Positions 35,265 to 48,205 are shown, numbered from the stretch's first letter. The stretch: DNA of 64,000 nucleotides from Ursus arctos (GCF_023065955.2 NW_026622808.1:48682475-48746474), one strand, 5' to 3'. A program made the numbers and translations. Notes: generated by a model from the sequence alone, not told the origin.

Positions 35265-35395
35265 CGCCCCCAATCCTTCTGTTGCCCAGGAGACTGAAGT
35301 TCTGAGGGATCGGGTGACTTGTGTGAGACCGCACAGCCAATAACTGCCATTGGAAGTCAGGTCGGTCTGATGTCACCTCCCTGGCCTGTTTCCCA
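35265..35395 (-). repeat. MIR copy, antisense
   Basis: 'gcccaggagactgaagttct', 'gggtgacttgtgtgagaccg' and 'cacagccaataactgccatt' follow the reverse-complement MIR core. Confidence 0.5.
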
Positions 35396-35619
35396 AGGAG
35401 GGGATAATATCTCCCAGGGCACAGAATACTCACGCCGAGTAGTCTCTTGGAGGGGGTGTGAACCGGTTCCCATAATTTGTGAAAACGTCCAAGTTATGCT
35501 AATGCAGGGCCTCATTTCAACCGCAGACCCCTTCTAAAAGGGGGCCATGGGGGAACTTGGTGAGGGGTGGTGGCCCGTGGTGATGACAGAGCTCAGGATC
35601 AGGACCGGCCCTCATCTCT

Positions 35620-35770
35620 GTTACTTAACCTGAAGTGGATTGACCTGGGGAAAGTCACCTTTCTTCTCTGGGCCTGGTTTCCCACTTAGAGATATTGTCC
35701 GGGTGTAAATAAAATAATTTTTGTGACAGTGCTTTGTAACCTGTGAAGTTCCTCATAAATATCAGTAATT
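35620..35770 (+). repeat. MIR copy
   Basis: 'gttacttaacctgaagtgga', 'ggaaagtcacctttcttctc', 'tgggcctggtttcccactta' and 'gttcctcataaatatcagta' follow the MIR core and 3' end. Confidence 0.5.
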
Positions 35771-38700
35771 CGGGCATCTGCACTTAATAGACTACAAAGG
35801 TATACGTTAGAGGTGCTGAATGAGTAAAGTTTTGCTGTTCACACAGTTAACGATCCACCTAGGACAAAACCTGGTTTTAATCCCGTGACTGTTTTTGTTT
35901 TTTTTTTAATTATGCGATATCTGGTCGGAATATATCACTAACCGCTGCGTGTCTTATACACTCCACGTGTGTAGTCATGAAACGGGGTACACTTTGCAGT
36001 GAGCTTTCACTTAGACTATCTCTCTTAATCAGTTAATACAGGAGATTTGTTTTGGTCAGGGATAGTTATGGCTATGCCACTCGAAATAAGGAAACTCAAA
36101 TCTTTATGGGGCTTGTTATCAAAATATTATAATTTCAAACTGAGGAACACATCATTAAGTTCTGACTAAAATTGAATTCAGTGTTTGTTTTCTCCACTGT
36201 CTACAAGTAGAAATCGCTTATTATCACCAATGCATGGTCGAGCTGTATGTCAGCTACCCCAAGAAATTGTAGCACCGAACCCAATTTCAGCCCCAAGGGT
36301 TTATACATTTGAGACCCATTCAGATTCATTGATGGAATTAAGAAACTATATGTACTCCTTTCTAGATGTGGAAAGATTAAAATGATATCAAACTGGGAAG
36401 TCCAATGGTTCTACGTAATAGGTCTATTCAACTTTCTTGGGTTTTCAACAATAGCTGCAAAGATTAAAGGGTTAGATCTTGGACACAGCAATATTCTAGA
36501 TTATTGCAGTCAGAAATGCAATCTCCTTTAATGCAATCTGGTTTGATTTTAGGAGGAAATGTATGCTTTTTTTTGATGAGAATTGTGATGTTTCCCTTTG
36601 TGGGTCTTACATCTCCAGGGACACTAATGAAATGTGTATGGAAACAAGAGAGAAATCAGGGCCAGTTATCTGTGACAATCCACCCCTCAATGAGCAAATA
36701 AATAAATAAATAGCTGGATAAATGAGCAAAAAAGGAAAAACATAATCTCATTTTCTCAAATCAGTTAAAACAAGTGACATGATGAGAAAAAATGAGACAC
36801 CAGGCAGACCCTGAGCTTTGCCACATTTGCCTAAGCTTGAAAAATCGCCTCCTTCATAAAGCAGGAGCGGGCGGACACCGCATGCATACCAAGTATCTGG
36901 GAAATGTGAAAAATGACAAATCTTTCCCTCAGAGCCCTGAATGGGGGGAGAGTGAAGGCTTTACAGCTGCCTCCTCACCTGCTTAGGAACGGCTGGCCCC
37001 CTCTTGCCGGCCTCTTACAGGCAGCTTTGCCATCCCCTACACAGTAAGATTGATGGTGTTCCCATCCCAAGCAGCCAATTTCAGTCTCTCAAGAAATAAT
37101 CCACTACACTGACAGATGAGTGGAATTTGACGCGATGTTCCCCTCATCAGACTGAGACGCACCTGGATGGCACTAGCCAGCCGGGGTCCTGTCGGGGAAC
37201 CGGTTAGAGATCTGGGCCAATTTCTGCTGTCAAAACGTAAAATTGGGACAATGTTTTTGTGAGGCCGTGAATCTGAGATCTGTCTTCTCAATGCAGTGGG
37301 TTAGTACACAAACAGAATGAGAATATGTTAACTAGAAAACAGACCCATTTTAATAGATTCCCCTGTAGCCCCTAAGTACTTTCTATTTTTCATATTTATG
37401 GTATTAGGAATGCACCATTTATTTTCACTTACTAGTTAAGAAGGATTAAACCAGTCAATCACATGGAAGTGAATTTTAAAATTGCGCAAATGAGTAAAAC
37501 GTGCCGTAGATTAACAGATTTGTAATTTCAATAATTTAATATTTGGCTAAATCAAGTTTTTATTTTGGGAACGATGTAGGAAATTACCATAATAACTTGA
37601 AGAATACTCGCGCCTTTTATATATATAAATAGTAAAGCTAGAAGGGGACACATAATTTCAAAAAGACAGATTAAACAATGAAAACCCAAAAGCGGTGTGT
37701 TTCCTTGTTTCAGGTCATTAAAACAGCTTCAACTCTTTAAAAGCATCCGGTGTGTAACAGGTGAAAAAAGATGAATGGTTTGCTGGATGTAACTTTCTAA
37801 TTCAGAATGAGTTTTTCCCTCTTATGGATATATGAATTATGACAGTGATTTTAATGGTTACTTAATTTCGAGTGTGTGGGTATGTGTGTGCGTGGGGGGT
37901 TATTCTTGAAACCTAATAAAATATGGATCATTTCAAAATACTTTAGTAAGAAAAGATCCTTGGGATTCTTTAGTAATTTAAAATTATAAAGATAAATTAC
38001 ATGAGACAAGAAGTTATAAGTACTTAATGAATCATTTATTCTTGAGTTGCTGCTATTGTATTGACAGGTGTGTATGGAAATGATACACGGAAAGATTACT
38101 CTGAATAGAATTGTCTATGTAACTGTATTTGGCCTGATTTAAAACTATATTAAGCAAACTATGTATTTAGAGGTATTCATTTATGACTTAATTATGACAT
38201 AATGAACATCACCATCCGTTTAAAAGTGTGATTTTTTGTTAAAATATTAAAAAGCATTCTTGTATATCTTATCTTTACCTTATTATTCGATATTACTTTA
38301 TTGAAAGCTGCTTAAGGAATATGCATTGGAATACCAAGGCACATTACAATAAAGGATTGTTTTACAACTGTAGTATAAAAGAAATCGTCAGAACAACAGT
38401 GGTTGCATATTGGCTTTTTAAGAATTCTTACCAGTACTGGATTGCTAAGTGTAGTGAATTGACCTAAGGATTAGAGCAGACAGGTTGTTATTTGGTGTAA
38501 GCTGGTGCTAGTGATAATCCATTTATCATCTGATTGATGTTATTGACCTTGTCCGAGAGTCAGAGTGCAGCTTTGGACATTTGATAAGACCTCGAAGTAT
38601 CAAAACCAAAGAGAGACGCAAATAAATATTTCCTGTCAATCCCCTGCATTTATAAGAGCATTATTACAACGCTATACAAATATTGTTACTTATGTGAGCC

Positions 38701-38880
38701 CGAGCCTATGGCCTCAATTGGTTGTTAAGGAAAATAGATATTACACCACACTGAAAACAAATATTTAGAAGTGGCACAAATGAACATTAGCCTTCAATTG
38801 TTAATTTCTTAAAGTTCATTTAAGATGGCAGCTTGAACTTTTTGAGAAACTCTTCCAGTTTTAAACTGTGTGAAAATCTC
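35771..38880. other. Repeat-poor AT-rich intronic block
   Basis: About 3.1 kb with no transposon that I can identify. The only simple repeat is a short (AAAT)n run at about 36699-36711. Open frames are short and unlike any known protein. The lack of insertions next to the coding exon and CpG island suggests selection against insertion, perhaps for regulatory function. Confidence 0.4.
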
Positions 38881-38884
38881 GGAG

Positions 38885-39409
38885 CTTGAGTATGTAAATT
38901 GGTGCACCATTTTTTGAAAACAGTTTGGCAGCGTCTCCCAAAATGTAAACTGTGCAAATCCTACGCAATTCCATTTCGAGACGCTTAGCCTAAGAAAGTG
39001 ATTGCACAGGTGTGAAAAGTGTATGTAAAAGTCTAGTTAATTTAACGGCAAATAATTAGAGGGGGGTTTTGTCTACATCAAAAAGAGACCGGTAAAATAA
39101 ATTGTTGTACACCGCACAATGGGATTCAATGTAGCCACTGCAAAGAAAGAGATGTATTTATGTGTACTCTTAAGGAAAGATGCCCATGGTACACTGTTGA
39201 GTGGGGAAAAGAAAAACAAAACACCAAGGAACAGAATGCACAGTTTCAAAATAATTTTGGAAAACAAATATTAACACAGGAATAGAAAGATGTCAGAAGG
39301 GCTATAAACATCCTATACGTAGTATCAACTCAACCTGGTGGTAGGACTAGAATGACTTGGCCTTTTTATTTCCTATAGTTATGTGGTTTTTATTTTTTGT
39401 ATTTTTAAT
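38885..39409 (+). mobile_element. Old L1 (L1M-type) 3' region
   Basis: 'attttttgaaaacagtttgg', 'gcagcgtctcccaaaatgta', 'gcaattccatttcgagacgc', 'caatgggattcaatgtagcc', 'tggtacactgttgagtgggg' and 'ggtggtaggactagaatgac' are successive landmarks of an old L1 ORF2 end plus 3' UTR in sense orientation. It is highly diverged with no open frame left. The SINE at 39410-39600 sits at its 3' end. Confidence 0.6.
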
Positions 39410-39600
39410 TTTTTTAAGATTTATTTATTTATTTGAGAGAAACAGAGAGTGGGGGAGGGGCAGAGGGCGAGAATCCGGAAGGGGACTCCGCTCAGTGGGG
39501 AGCCACAGGTGAAGGGGGCTCGATTTCAGGACCCTGAGATCAGGACCTGAGCCGAAACCAAGAGCCAGCGAGTTAACCGACTGAGCCACCCGGGCGCCCC
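39410..39600 (-). mobile_element. Can-SINE, antisense
   Basis: 'taagatttatttatttattt' (tail complement), 'gagaaacagagagtggggga', 'ctgagatcaggacctgagcc' and 'ctgagccacccgggcgcccc' (head complement). A decayed target duplication is possible but not clear. Confidence 0.92.
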
Positions 39601-40164
39601 AATTATATGTTTTTAAGCTTTGTTTTTAATATGGGTATATATTACTTTTTCATAAAAAGCTGAAAATATTAACGATAATTTTATGGTAAAATTAGAAATG
39701 TATCAAACAGTGTTCTCAGTTTAAGGAGAAAGAAGGAAGAAGAGGTAGGAAAGTATTATGAGGCCCTTTTCCTTTTAAGAGCTTTAATCCAATAACATGT
39801 CTAGGCCAGCATTTTCCAGTTCACAAAATACTGTTCCCTCAAGATGCTGCTTGGAAAAAAGCTATTAAGTATTGGGGAAGTACTCATTGTCTGGTACGTT
39901 CTCCTCTTGGAGATCTGCAGTGCATGAAGTGTGTACAGGTTCTGGAAAGATTTGCAGATAGGAAACCTGATTGTGTTCAACTAAAATTTTCCAAACTTTT
40001 TGTTGTTGTTGTTTAATTTGGGCAATGTCTAAAGTGCCTATTTTTAGCACATGCATTGAGAAGTGTGAGCCACAGTGCTATCCATCTTCTTATCTCTCAC
40101 TTTTAGTAAGGAACTTGATATATAATAGGGGCTCAAAAAATATTTGTTATGTTATTAAGGAAAG

Positions 40165-43060
40165 AAAGAATGAACGTTCTGGTAAAATCTCGAACTCTCC
40201 CTCATTAATTACTGCCTGTGTGTGGGTGCGTTTGTGTGGATAGGTGCCTATGTATCTGTGTGCGTGTTTATAACCTAGGGATACCACGAACGGAGAGTGG
40301 TATAAATATTAAATTGTTGGTAAAACATACGTATATATGTGTGCATTTGTGCAGTATCTTTGTGTAGCTATTTACTCTATTTACTATTTGACAGCAGTTC
40401 CGCTAACCAAAATAACCCAAAGAATATGTTTACAAATACAGTAAAAAGTTAAATCCCTAAGGTCTTCAGTCACCGCATGAGTTTTTTTTTCCTATGGATT
40501 TAGGAAATATTATAAGCATGGTCTTAAGGGACTGAAGAGAAACTTCTCTTAGCAAATAGGAAAAGGCTTTCTGCTTTCAAATTTTTTGATATCAAGAGAA
40601 AAATTTGCTTCATCTTTGTAGCAGGGAGAAATAACAACAGGCAGCAATTTTTCCTTCCTTTGGGGTAGCAAGAAAACGAATTATTTTGTTAACTAGTTGT
40701 GTAAACGAATTCGATTCTCTAAAGTTAATGTCCTCAAAACACTTAGGGAACCCTGGTGGCCTACTATTTCTTTCTCCTTCCTCATCTTTATATACAAAGG
40801 TCCAGAGAAAGAAAAGCGAATTGCTATAATCACAGCGATTTTCTCTCGGAAGATGGATAGATACGCTGAGTGATGGGACTATTCATTAAGCGGATTCTTC
40901 CTCCACTCAGGGAAGGAGTCAAACCAAACCTCACCCGGAGTCTAGAAGGGAGGAAGACCTCCATGCTCAGCCAAGGTCATTGTTCTGCTGATGTGATTAC
41001 CTGTATTTACCTTTCCCTCACTAGACCTTCTCTTTTAGGCATGCTTCCACGTCACCCAAGAATAAATGCGAACTACCCAAGTCTGCATACATCCGAAGGG
41101 TTTTTTGGTTCCCCCGTGGATAGAGAATGGATGGATTGAGTCATAGGCTTTGAAGTGAATCCAGAATGCCAGCTCCCAGGTTTAGATGAGCCACTTCACA
41201 GTGAGATGAAAAAGCACTTCGATGCTCTCGAAATTGATAATATATCTTAGATTCAGGTCAGCAGGCCAGTAGGTCACACTTCCCACTGAATGAATGTTGT
41301 GTAAGTATTCAATAAATATTTTCTCATCCACTGAGCAAGAACTTCACATCCTTTAAAAATGCAAATACTGGCAGAAAAGCACCACATTAAGCCTTTTTTA
41401 TATCGAATGGCAATGAGGAAGGAGCATCACAGTAGGGGTAGGACACTGGGGCATTCGGGATCTGACATCAATTGTCCATTGCAAGCTTCCAGTAAGAGGG
41501 TAGAAGGAAGCGGTGGTTTTCATATTGTGCACAGAAGTTCCAAAGAGGCCATCTACGCATCCCGCAAACGTAAAGTATATTCTTGCCCATCATAGATGGA
41601 CAAGGCAAATACCTTCGTGCGCCAGCCGGTTAACAAAGATGATTGGACCAGCCTGAGGACAACTGTAGCAGCTGAAGAGCCTGTGTGCATCGAGAGGGCA
41701 CATGGCATCCTTAGCTATGCCTGAGATAGGCTCAGTGTGACCAGATCATCCCATGGTTCAAGGCAAGCTGGAGACTTTGAATTTTATACGTAATTTCCTT
41801 ATCTTTTAAATGTCAAGTGGGCCAAACACAACTTGACTCAGGCCTCTATCCCACCTGTGGGCTATTAGTGTGTGACCGCAGACAAGATTATCTCCAGCTC
41901 CCACATTTTTTGATTTCCAATGAATTTATCAAATCCTTTTATGCAAGCAGGATAGAGAGAGGTGAAGGCAGTGGGGCTAAAAGGGGGAATTTTTGTGCAC
42001 ATCCTGTCTTGGCTTGTTTTAAAATTATCCCTGTGGTTTTGTCCCGTCCTGACTTACACCCCAAAAGCTGAAGTGCTGAGTGTCTGGGTATTTTGTATAC
42101 AAGCTACTAACTGTAAACGGAGCTACTAACAGAGTCTGATAATCAAAGAGCATTTATATAATGAATCCGATGGCCTGAACAGAGGTCTCATTTGAATCTT
42201 AGTTAAAAATAAATTAATTTTCCTTTAAAGTTTGGCAGAAAGACTATACTATAAATGTAATGAAACAGAGGGAAGCATCAGGCAGCATAATGTTGCCTGG
42301 ATAAAACCCTTAATTTAATACTTTATTAAAGTTCTCAAAATCTAGTCTGCAGTCCACTAGTGGGTTACAAATTTATCTTGAAACTCAACATTGTTTTTTT
42401 TCTGTTCTTGTTCTTTTCAGATTTCACGTGCATTTATTTTGTATATGAGTACAGTCTACTTATTAGTATACCAACTGAATTATCATTCTATTAGAATGAC
42501 ATGTAACTAAGGTTTACTGAGCTTCCTTAATTCAGTATTCTATTAAGAAAACTGGCTGCCAGCTCTTGGAAACATTGCAAAGTGCCTGCATGCAAATAAT
42601 TAGAATTCATGCAATTTTGGGAGGGATAATTTGTTACCAGTGTATCTTGAGTGTTGTTTGAGTTGTTGGTGATTTTGAATTGCTGTGGTCTCTGCGTTTT
42701 AATTATAAATTAGTGTTGGTTTAGTTTCATCATTATCAATTAAATTTGCTGTGGGCTGTTTCATTAACCCTATAGTCTATAAGGATGCATATTTGCATAT
42801 TTTGAATTTTAGATTTGCGAAAGAATAGACTTTAAGACATTCCTGAATTGTGGTTCAGAAATGCTTTACCTCTATCCGTATTGGAAAACATGTATATGTA
42901 ATCACTCTCAAACTTACTTCTATGGTGACACTTTTATAATGACACTGTTTATATACTGCCTGTGAACGTATGCAACATAATTTTCAAGGTACATAACATA
43001 TTTGGTTTATTCTTATATCCATAGGGCATCATTTTATAGTATACGAACATGTTAATAGGC
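40165..43060. other. Repeat-poor intronic block
   Basis: About 2.9 kb without a confidently recognised transposon. It ends in an AT-rich segment with homeodomain- and POU-type motifs (42540-42860). No exon is evident. Confidence 0.4.
42540..42860. promoter_or_regulatory. Candidate conserved regulatory element
   Basis: It contains two exact octamer motifs in opposite orientation, ATGCAAAT (42590-42597) and ATTTGCAT (42791-42798). The first overlaps TAATTAG (42597-42603), and another TAATTA lies at 42700-42705. The segment is complex, non-repetitive and lies in a repeat-poor interval. That pattern is common in neural enhancers. Function is inferred only from motifs, which can occur by chance in AT-rich DNA. 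Confidence 0.3.
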
Positions 43061-43072
43061 TCATCTTATTTT

Positions 43073-43267
43073 TTTTTTTAAGATTTTATTTATTTATTTG
43101 ACAGAGATAGAGACAGCCAGCGAGAGAGGGAACACAAGCAGGGGGAGTGGGAGAGGAAGAAGCAGGCTCATAGCGGAGGAGCCTGATGTGGGGCTCGATC
43201 CCAGAACGCCGGGATCACGCCCTGAGCAGAAGGCAGACGCTTAACTGCTGTGCCACCCAGGCGCCCC
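43073..43267 (-). mobile_element. Can-SINE, antisense, with 12-bp target duplication
   Basis: The complement of the tail, 'agattttatttatttatttg', 'agcaggctcatagcggagga', 'gtggggctcgatcccagaac' and 'tgtgccacccaggcgcccc'. The duplication tcatcttatttt is found on both sides (43061-43072 and 43268-43279). The body has the same 'ctcatagcggaggagcc' type as the copy at 63753. Confidence 0.96.
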
Positions 43268-44971
43268 TCATCTTATTTTATAAATATAATTAGTGATTCA
43301 TAAATATATTTTTCCAAGTATTTATTAACTGAGCATTTTTCCACTGGGAAGTGGAAACAGATAGGAATTGGGTATTTCACCTCCTTGGTGTTCTATAGAC
43401 AGAAAAGTTTGAATACCACTATCTCATGAAGAAATTGTAACAAGAGACCAGCCCTGATATAACTCTAAATTAAAAAATATGTGGCATGGTAAACAATAAA
43501 AATAGAACCATTTTTTTCCTGAAATATAATAAGATATAAGACAGGAGAAGGGGCTGTTTGGAAGCTCCTAGGATGAGGTCTTATTAGGTGAATTGTTTTT
43601 GTAGCTTCTTATATCTCTTTATCTGATGAAAATGCAAGACGCCATGTACTTTACATGTGCTTGAGAAACTAGGTCACTGGGTGAACATTTGTAGGGCAAC
43701 ATTTTTGACAGCGACTCCCAGGATCGTTTGGAAGTAAGAGCAGATTTATGGCATACAAGCTGCCAATCTCCAGCCCTCCATCTATCACAGGCCCAGGTAA
43801 TCAATCACAGTGATTGTTCCTGCAGAGCCAGATGTGATTTCAGAATCTTTCTCAGTCCCTCTCCAGGCCCTGCCTATCAATTGATTGACATTGGCGTGCA
43901 CGTTCGGAGTCTTTGACCATCTCCATTGTGGGTTAATTGACTGACCATCTCCAGAATCTGTTCCCTATCCCAAAAAAAGTACACGCCATAAAATATTTCA
44001 CTGAAAAATAAGAAAAGTGAACCAATTGCAATTAAGTGAAAATTTAAGTAGCCGCATGTGTCTCCTAACTACTTTTTACGATAATGCAGCTTTAGACAAT
44101 TCTGTCCCCTTGTGAGAGTTATACAACTCTCTATTTCCTCTAGAATTTTTTATTCCTTTCTCCATTCTTCTGTATTTCTATGTCTAAGATGCAGAATGGC
44201 TTCTGATAGGAGCTCTAACAAAACAGGGTGCTCTGTGATCATAAAGCATGAAGCCACTTATTCTGAACAGAGTGGATTTGGGAAGCCCTCATGAAGGGGA
44301 GTGATTTTGTGTTGGGCTTCATGTTGGATAGGAAGTCAGCTAGCAGGAGAGGATGGAGGGTGACTGGTTCAACCAAGGGGAGCAAAACACCTAAAGCTAG
44401 AGGCAGGTAGTAGGGGTACGGCAGGCTCATGACTTGGATGGCTATTGGCCTTAAGCCAGTTGGAGAAAGTTTGTATTATTCCAATTAAAGGGGAGGCAAG
44501 ATTTATTTTCTTTGTTACCGTTTTGTAAACTAGGGGCTGCCTTATCAGTGTATAGCGATGGTCGCAGGTGGAGAGCTGGGTACGATGGAAGGAAAGAGTC
44601 CCAGTATCTACAATTAAAATCTCTATGGAAAGCAAGTCAGCTAATTAACAAAAATCCAGCCACTGTACTCTGGCCAGATTCTCCGTGTCCCATAAGGTCT
44701 TTCACCCCTTTGAATTGTTGTTACCTTTGTGTAATAAAAGACAAAATATGTTACTACTGCCGACTTTAAAAGTCTGGTTATTATAGTAGAGAAAACCACA
44801 TATCCCTAAATCAAAACCTGAGGATAATCATTTCTACTTTTAACATACAACAAATGTAATATTTGTTATTCGACAAATATTGATGGATCACTTAGTAGGT
44901 GCAGCGAACTACCCTCTCACACTAACTGTAGTGATGCCACTTTATTCTAATCACTGGTTTAACCCTGAGTT

Positions 44972-45085
44972 CCCCACTAGACTGTCAGCTCGGAAAGGGT
45001 AGGGAGCCAGCAGTGTTGCAGTGCCTGACACAGAGTCGGCCACATGGTGAGGGCCAAATAAATACCTGCCAAATGAATGAATGGA
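44972..45085 (+). repeat. L2 3' end
   Basis: 'gagttccccactagactgtc' leads into 'cggccacatggtgagggcca', 'aataaatacctgccaaatga' and 'atgaatgga'. This is the sense L2 tail. Confidence 0.5.
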
Positions 45086-45099
45086 CGAAGGGCCCTAAG

Positions 45100-45240
45100 C
45101 ATTTGATGTTCCATTGAATCCTCACAATAAACGCGTGAGGTAGACCAGCTTTCCCTTTTGCCAATAAAAAATATCCTAAAAAAAAAAAAGTTAATTGATT
45201 TGTTCAAAGTCATCTAGCTTGAGGGGGTGCAAACTGAGAA
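45100..45240 (-). repeat. MIR fragment, antisense
   Basis: 'gaatcctcacaataaacgcg', 'tgaggtagaccagctttccc' and 'ttcaaagtcatctagcttga' follow the reverse-complement MIR. Confidence 0.45.
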
Positions 45241-45299
45241 CTTTTCCAGCCTTGAATAACAGCTCAGTTTCCTGAGTGTCAGCGGTGGGTAGGCCCTAA

Positions 45300-45480
45300 T
45301 ATGGGCTGATTCTTATAACACGGCATATGATCTATACTACAACCCTACATGGGTGCTACTATTATCTCCATTGTACAAAACACCAAAAAATTGTGGATAA
45401 TGGTAAGAAAGCTGAAAGGGAAACTTAGGTTTGGCATTGACTCTCAGTCAGGTGCTCTTTCCATCACAACCAAGTACTAC
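45300..45480 (-). repeat. MIR fragment, antisense
   Basis: 'tacaaccctacatgggtgct', 'actattatctccattgtaca' and 'caggtgctctttccatcaca' follow the reverse-complement MIR from 3' part to core. The copy is diverged. Confidence 0.35.
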
Positions 45481-45522
45481 TTTAGCACTTAGGAACATCA
45501 GCAAGCTAGTCCTGGTTTGTTT

Positions 45523-45980
45523 AGACTTTATTTTTATTTTTTATAATAATTTTTTATTATGTTATGTTAGTCACCATACAGTACATCATTAGTTTTTGAT
45601 GTAGTGTTCCATGATTCATTGTTTGCGTATAACACCCAGTGCTCCATGCAATATGTGCCCTCCTTAATACCCATCACCGGCCTATCCCAATCCCCCATCC
45701 CGCTCCCCTCTGAAGCCCTCAGTTTGTTTCCCAGAGTCCACAGTCTCTCATGGTTCATTCTCCCTTCTGTTTACCCCCCTTCATTCTTCCCTTCCTTCTC
45801 CTACCGATCTCCCTGCTATTTCTTATGTTCCATAAATGAATGAAACCATATGATAATTGTCTTTCTCTGCTTGACTTATTTCACTTAGCATAATCTCCTC
45901 CAGTCCCGTCCGTGTTGCTGCAAATGTTGGGTAGTCGTTCTTTCTGATGGCTGAGTAATATTCCATTGTATACATGGTGA
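45523..45980 (-). mobile_element. L1 3' end, 5'-truncated, antisense
   Basis: 'gttagtcaccatacagtaca', 'acccagtgctccatgcaata', 'tggttcattctcccttctgt', 'ttgacttatttcacttagca' and 'gctgagtaatattccattgt' are the carnivore L1 3' UTR in reverse, about 450 bp long. The open frame of 79 codons across it (45604-45843) is not a gene. Confidence 0.9.
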
Positions 45981-45997
45981 GTTTAAATTACAAAACA

Positions 45998-46180
45998 AGG
46001 GATGCCTTGGTGGCTCAGTCGGTTGGGCAGCCAGTTATGATCCCAGAGTCCTGGGATGGAGTCCCACATTGGGCTCCTTTCTTAGCAGGGAGCTTGCTTC
46101 TCCCTCTGCCTCCCACTCCCCCTGCTTGTGCTCTCTCTCTCTCTCTGACAAATAAATAAGTAAAATCTTCTAAAAAAAAT
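45998..46180 (+). mobile_element. Can-SINE with 13-bp target duplication
   Basis: 'gggatgccttggtggctcag' head, 'gggagcttgcttctccctct' body, 'gacaaataaataagtaaaat' tail. Perfect flanking duplication aaattacaaaaca (45985-45997 and 46181-46193). It lies just after the L1 end at about 45980. Confidence 0.96.
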
Positions 46181-46433
46181 AAATTACAAAACATATTTCT
46201 ATGTTGAGGGGCACTGTTCTGTGTTAGCAGGCAACTGTGTCTTGGGCACTTAGCTTGGCTATATCATGCAATAATTTTGAGTCGTGTGGCTGGCTGAGTA
46301 ATGCTTTGGTCTTAATGTTGCCGTGCAACAGGCCTGGCTGAAAACATGCTTTCTTTCCTTTTTGGGTAAGAGCACCTCATTTTCAAGTATTTTTTTTTTT
46401 TACAGTCTCCTGGTTTTCCTTTTTTTTCTTTTT

Positions 46434-46457
46434 CTTTTTTTTTTTTTTTTTTTTTTT
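46434..46457. repeat. Poly-T tract
   Basis: A long T-run preceded by T-rich sequence with C interruptions. It looks like a decayed antisense poly(A) tail, but no retroposon body is recognised after it. Confidence 0.7.
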
Positions 46458-47461
46458 AGATTTTGGAGACCCTTTTTTGTGCTCCACATGACAAAGCAAC
46501 AACATAGGATAAATCCACATTTATTAGACTCGGTCTTAGTGTAGATTTTCTGTTTTACTTCAAATGAAGTCACAAATCATTCACACTGGAAAAGAACTAT
46601 CCCTAACTGCAATTTAACTTTTTGATAAGATTTTTTTGGCATTTATTATGTTGAGACGTTATAAATTATCTAGAATATTGTAAAGAGGGCTGACCTTTCT
46701 AGTAAGTGGTTTGATCATTTGCAGTAGTGTCTTTTTGCTAAAATATAGAATTTGCTGTCTTCCACATTAACCTGGCTAGTTTCATGGCCCAGTAACATGC
46801 TAGGTAGAAATTGCTTATAGAATCTGATCTGAAGTCTCCCTTTTAAATTTGTCTCACCAAAATAAATCTCTCTGTTTTTCCAGAACTATCCCTGTGGCTA
46901 GCGATGGCAAATTCCTGCTTCATAGCATAACTTTTCTTTGGTCACACCACTGCAGGCATTGCTAATCAACCCAGATTCAACCTCTGAATCCTTCCAGGTC
47001 TAACACTTCAGTCATTGAGTTGTTAAAGGAGATAGAGATGATTTCAAAAACAACCACAACCAGCCTGAAACAATCATCATTTAGCATCTATTATGTCACA
47101 TACTGTACAAAGTGCCTTATATGGACGTAGCTGTTTAATTTTGAGATGAACCATTCTGTCCGTTAAGGATCTAGGCTGTTTCTATATGTAATTTAATTCA
47201 CCTCTCAAGGTGGGCCATGTTCTTCACGTAAAAATAATGATTTAAATAATTAAACAAGTTAATACACGAGGAGTACATGGAAAGTTTCCCACAACAGGGT
47301 AAGTACCCTTTAACTCAGGGTAAGTGTAGTGTCTACATACATTTTTGAGAATTGGATAGAGTTGCCAGTGGGTGTTTCACCTGACTTCATGCTCTTTGCC
47401 ACCAGCTACTCTTGGCACAAAGAACCTATACAGATAGGAGCATCTTGGTGGTGATCTCTGA

Positions 47462-48205
47462 TTTCATCTTATTTTATTTTTCCTTTCCCTTCCCCTATGA
47501 TCCTCTGTTTAGTTTCTTAAATTTCACATATGAATGAAGTCATGTAATTGTCTTTCTCTGATTGACTTATTTCGCTTAGCATAATACCCTCTAGATCCAG
47601 CCACATAGTTGCAAATGGTAAGATTCCATTTTTTGATGGTTGAGTAATATTCACTTGCGTACACACACACACATCACATCTTTTTTATCCATGTATCTGT
47701 TGATGGACATCTGGACTCTTTCCATAGTTTAGCTATTGTGAATATTGCTGCTATAAACACTGGTGCCCCCTTCAGATCACTACCTTTGTATCTTTTGGGT
47801 AAATACCTAGTAGTGCAATTGCTGGTTCGTAGAGTAGCTCTGTTTTCAACTTTTTGGGGAAACTCCATACTGTTTTCCAGAGTATGGGGAACCTACATAC
47901 TGTACCAGCTTGCATTCCCACCAGCAGTGTAAGAGGGTTCCTCTTTCTCCACATCCTTGCCAACATTTGTTGTTTCCTGACATGTTAATTTTGGCCATTC
48001 TGACCAGTGTGAGGTGGTATCTCATTGTGGTTTTGATTCGTATTGTCCTGATGCCGAGTGATGTTGCGCATTTTTTCATGTGCCTGTTGGCATTTGGAGA
48101 GATGTCTGTTCATGTCTTCTACCCATTTCTTGACTGGATTATTTGTTCTTTGGGTATTGAGTTTGATAAATTCTTTATAGATTTTGGGTATTAGCTTTTA
48201 TGGCT
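47462..48205 (-). mobile_element. L1 fragment with ORF2 C-terminal remnant, antisense
   Basis: Read on the minus strand this is the end of L1 ORF2 and the start of the 3' UTR. About 48079-47846 encodes a piece with [20 protein letters not shown] and [15 protein letters not shown] second frame holds AIALLGIYPKDTKV, and a third holds FIAAIFTIAKLW and WIKKM. The change of frame between these pieces shows frameshifts, so the reverse-transcriptase protein is broken. The head of the element is missing (5' truncation). The (CA) run near 47661 is part of it. Confidence 0.9.
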
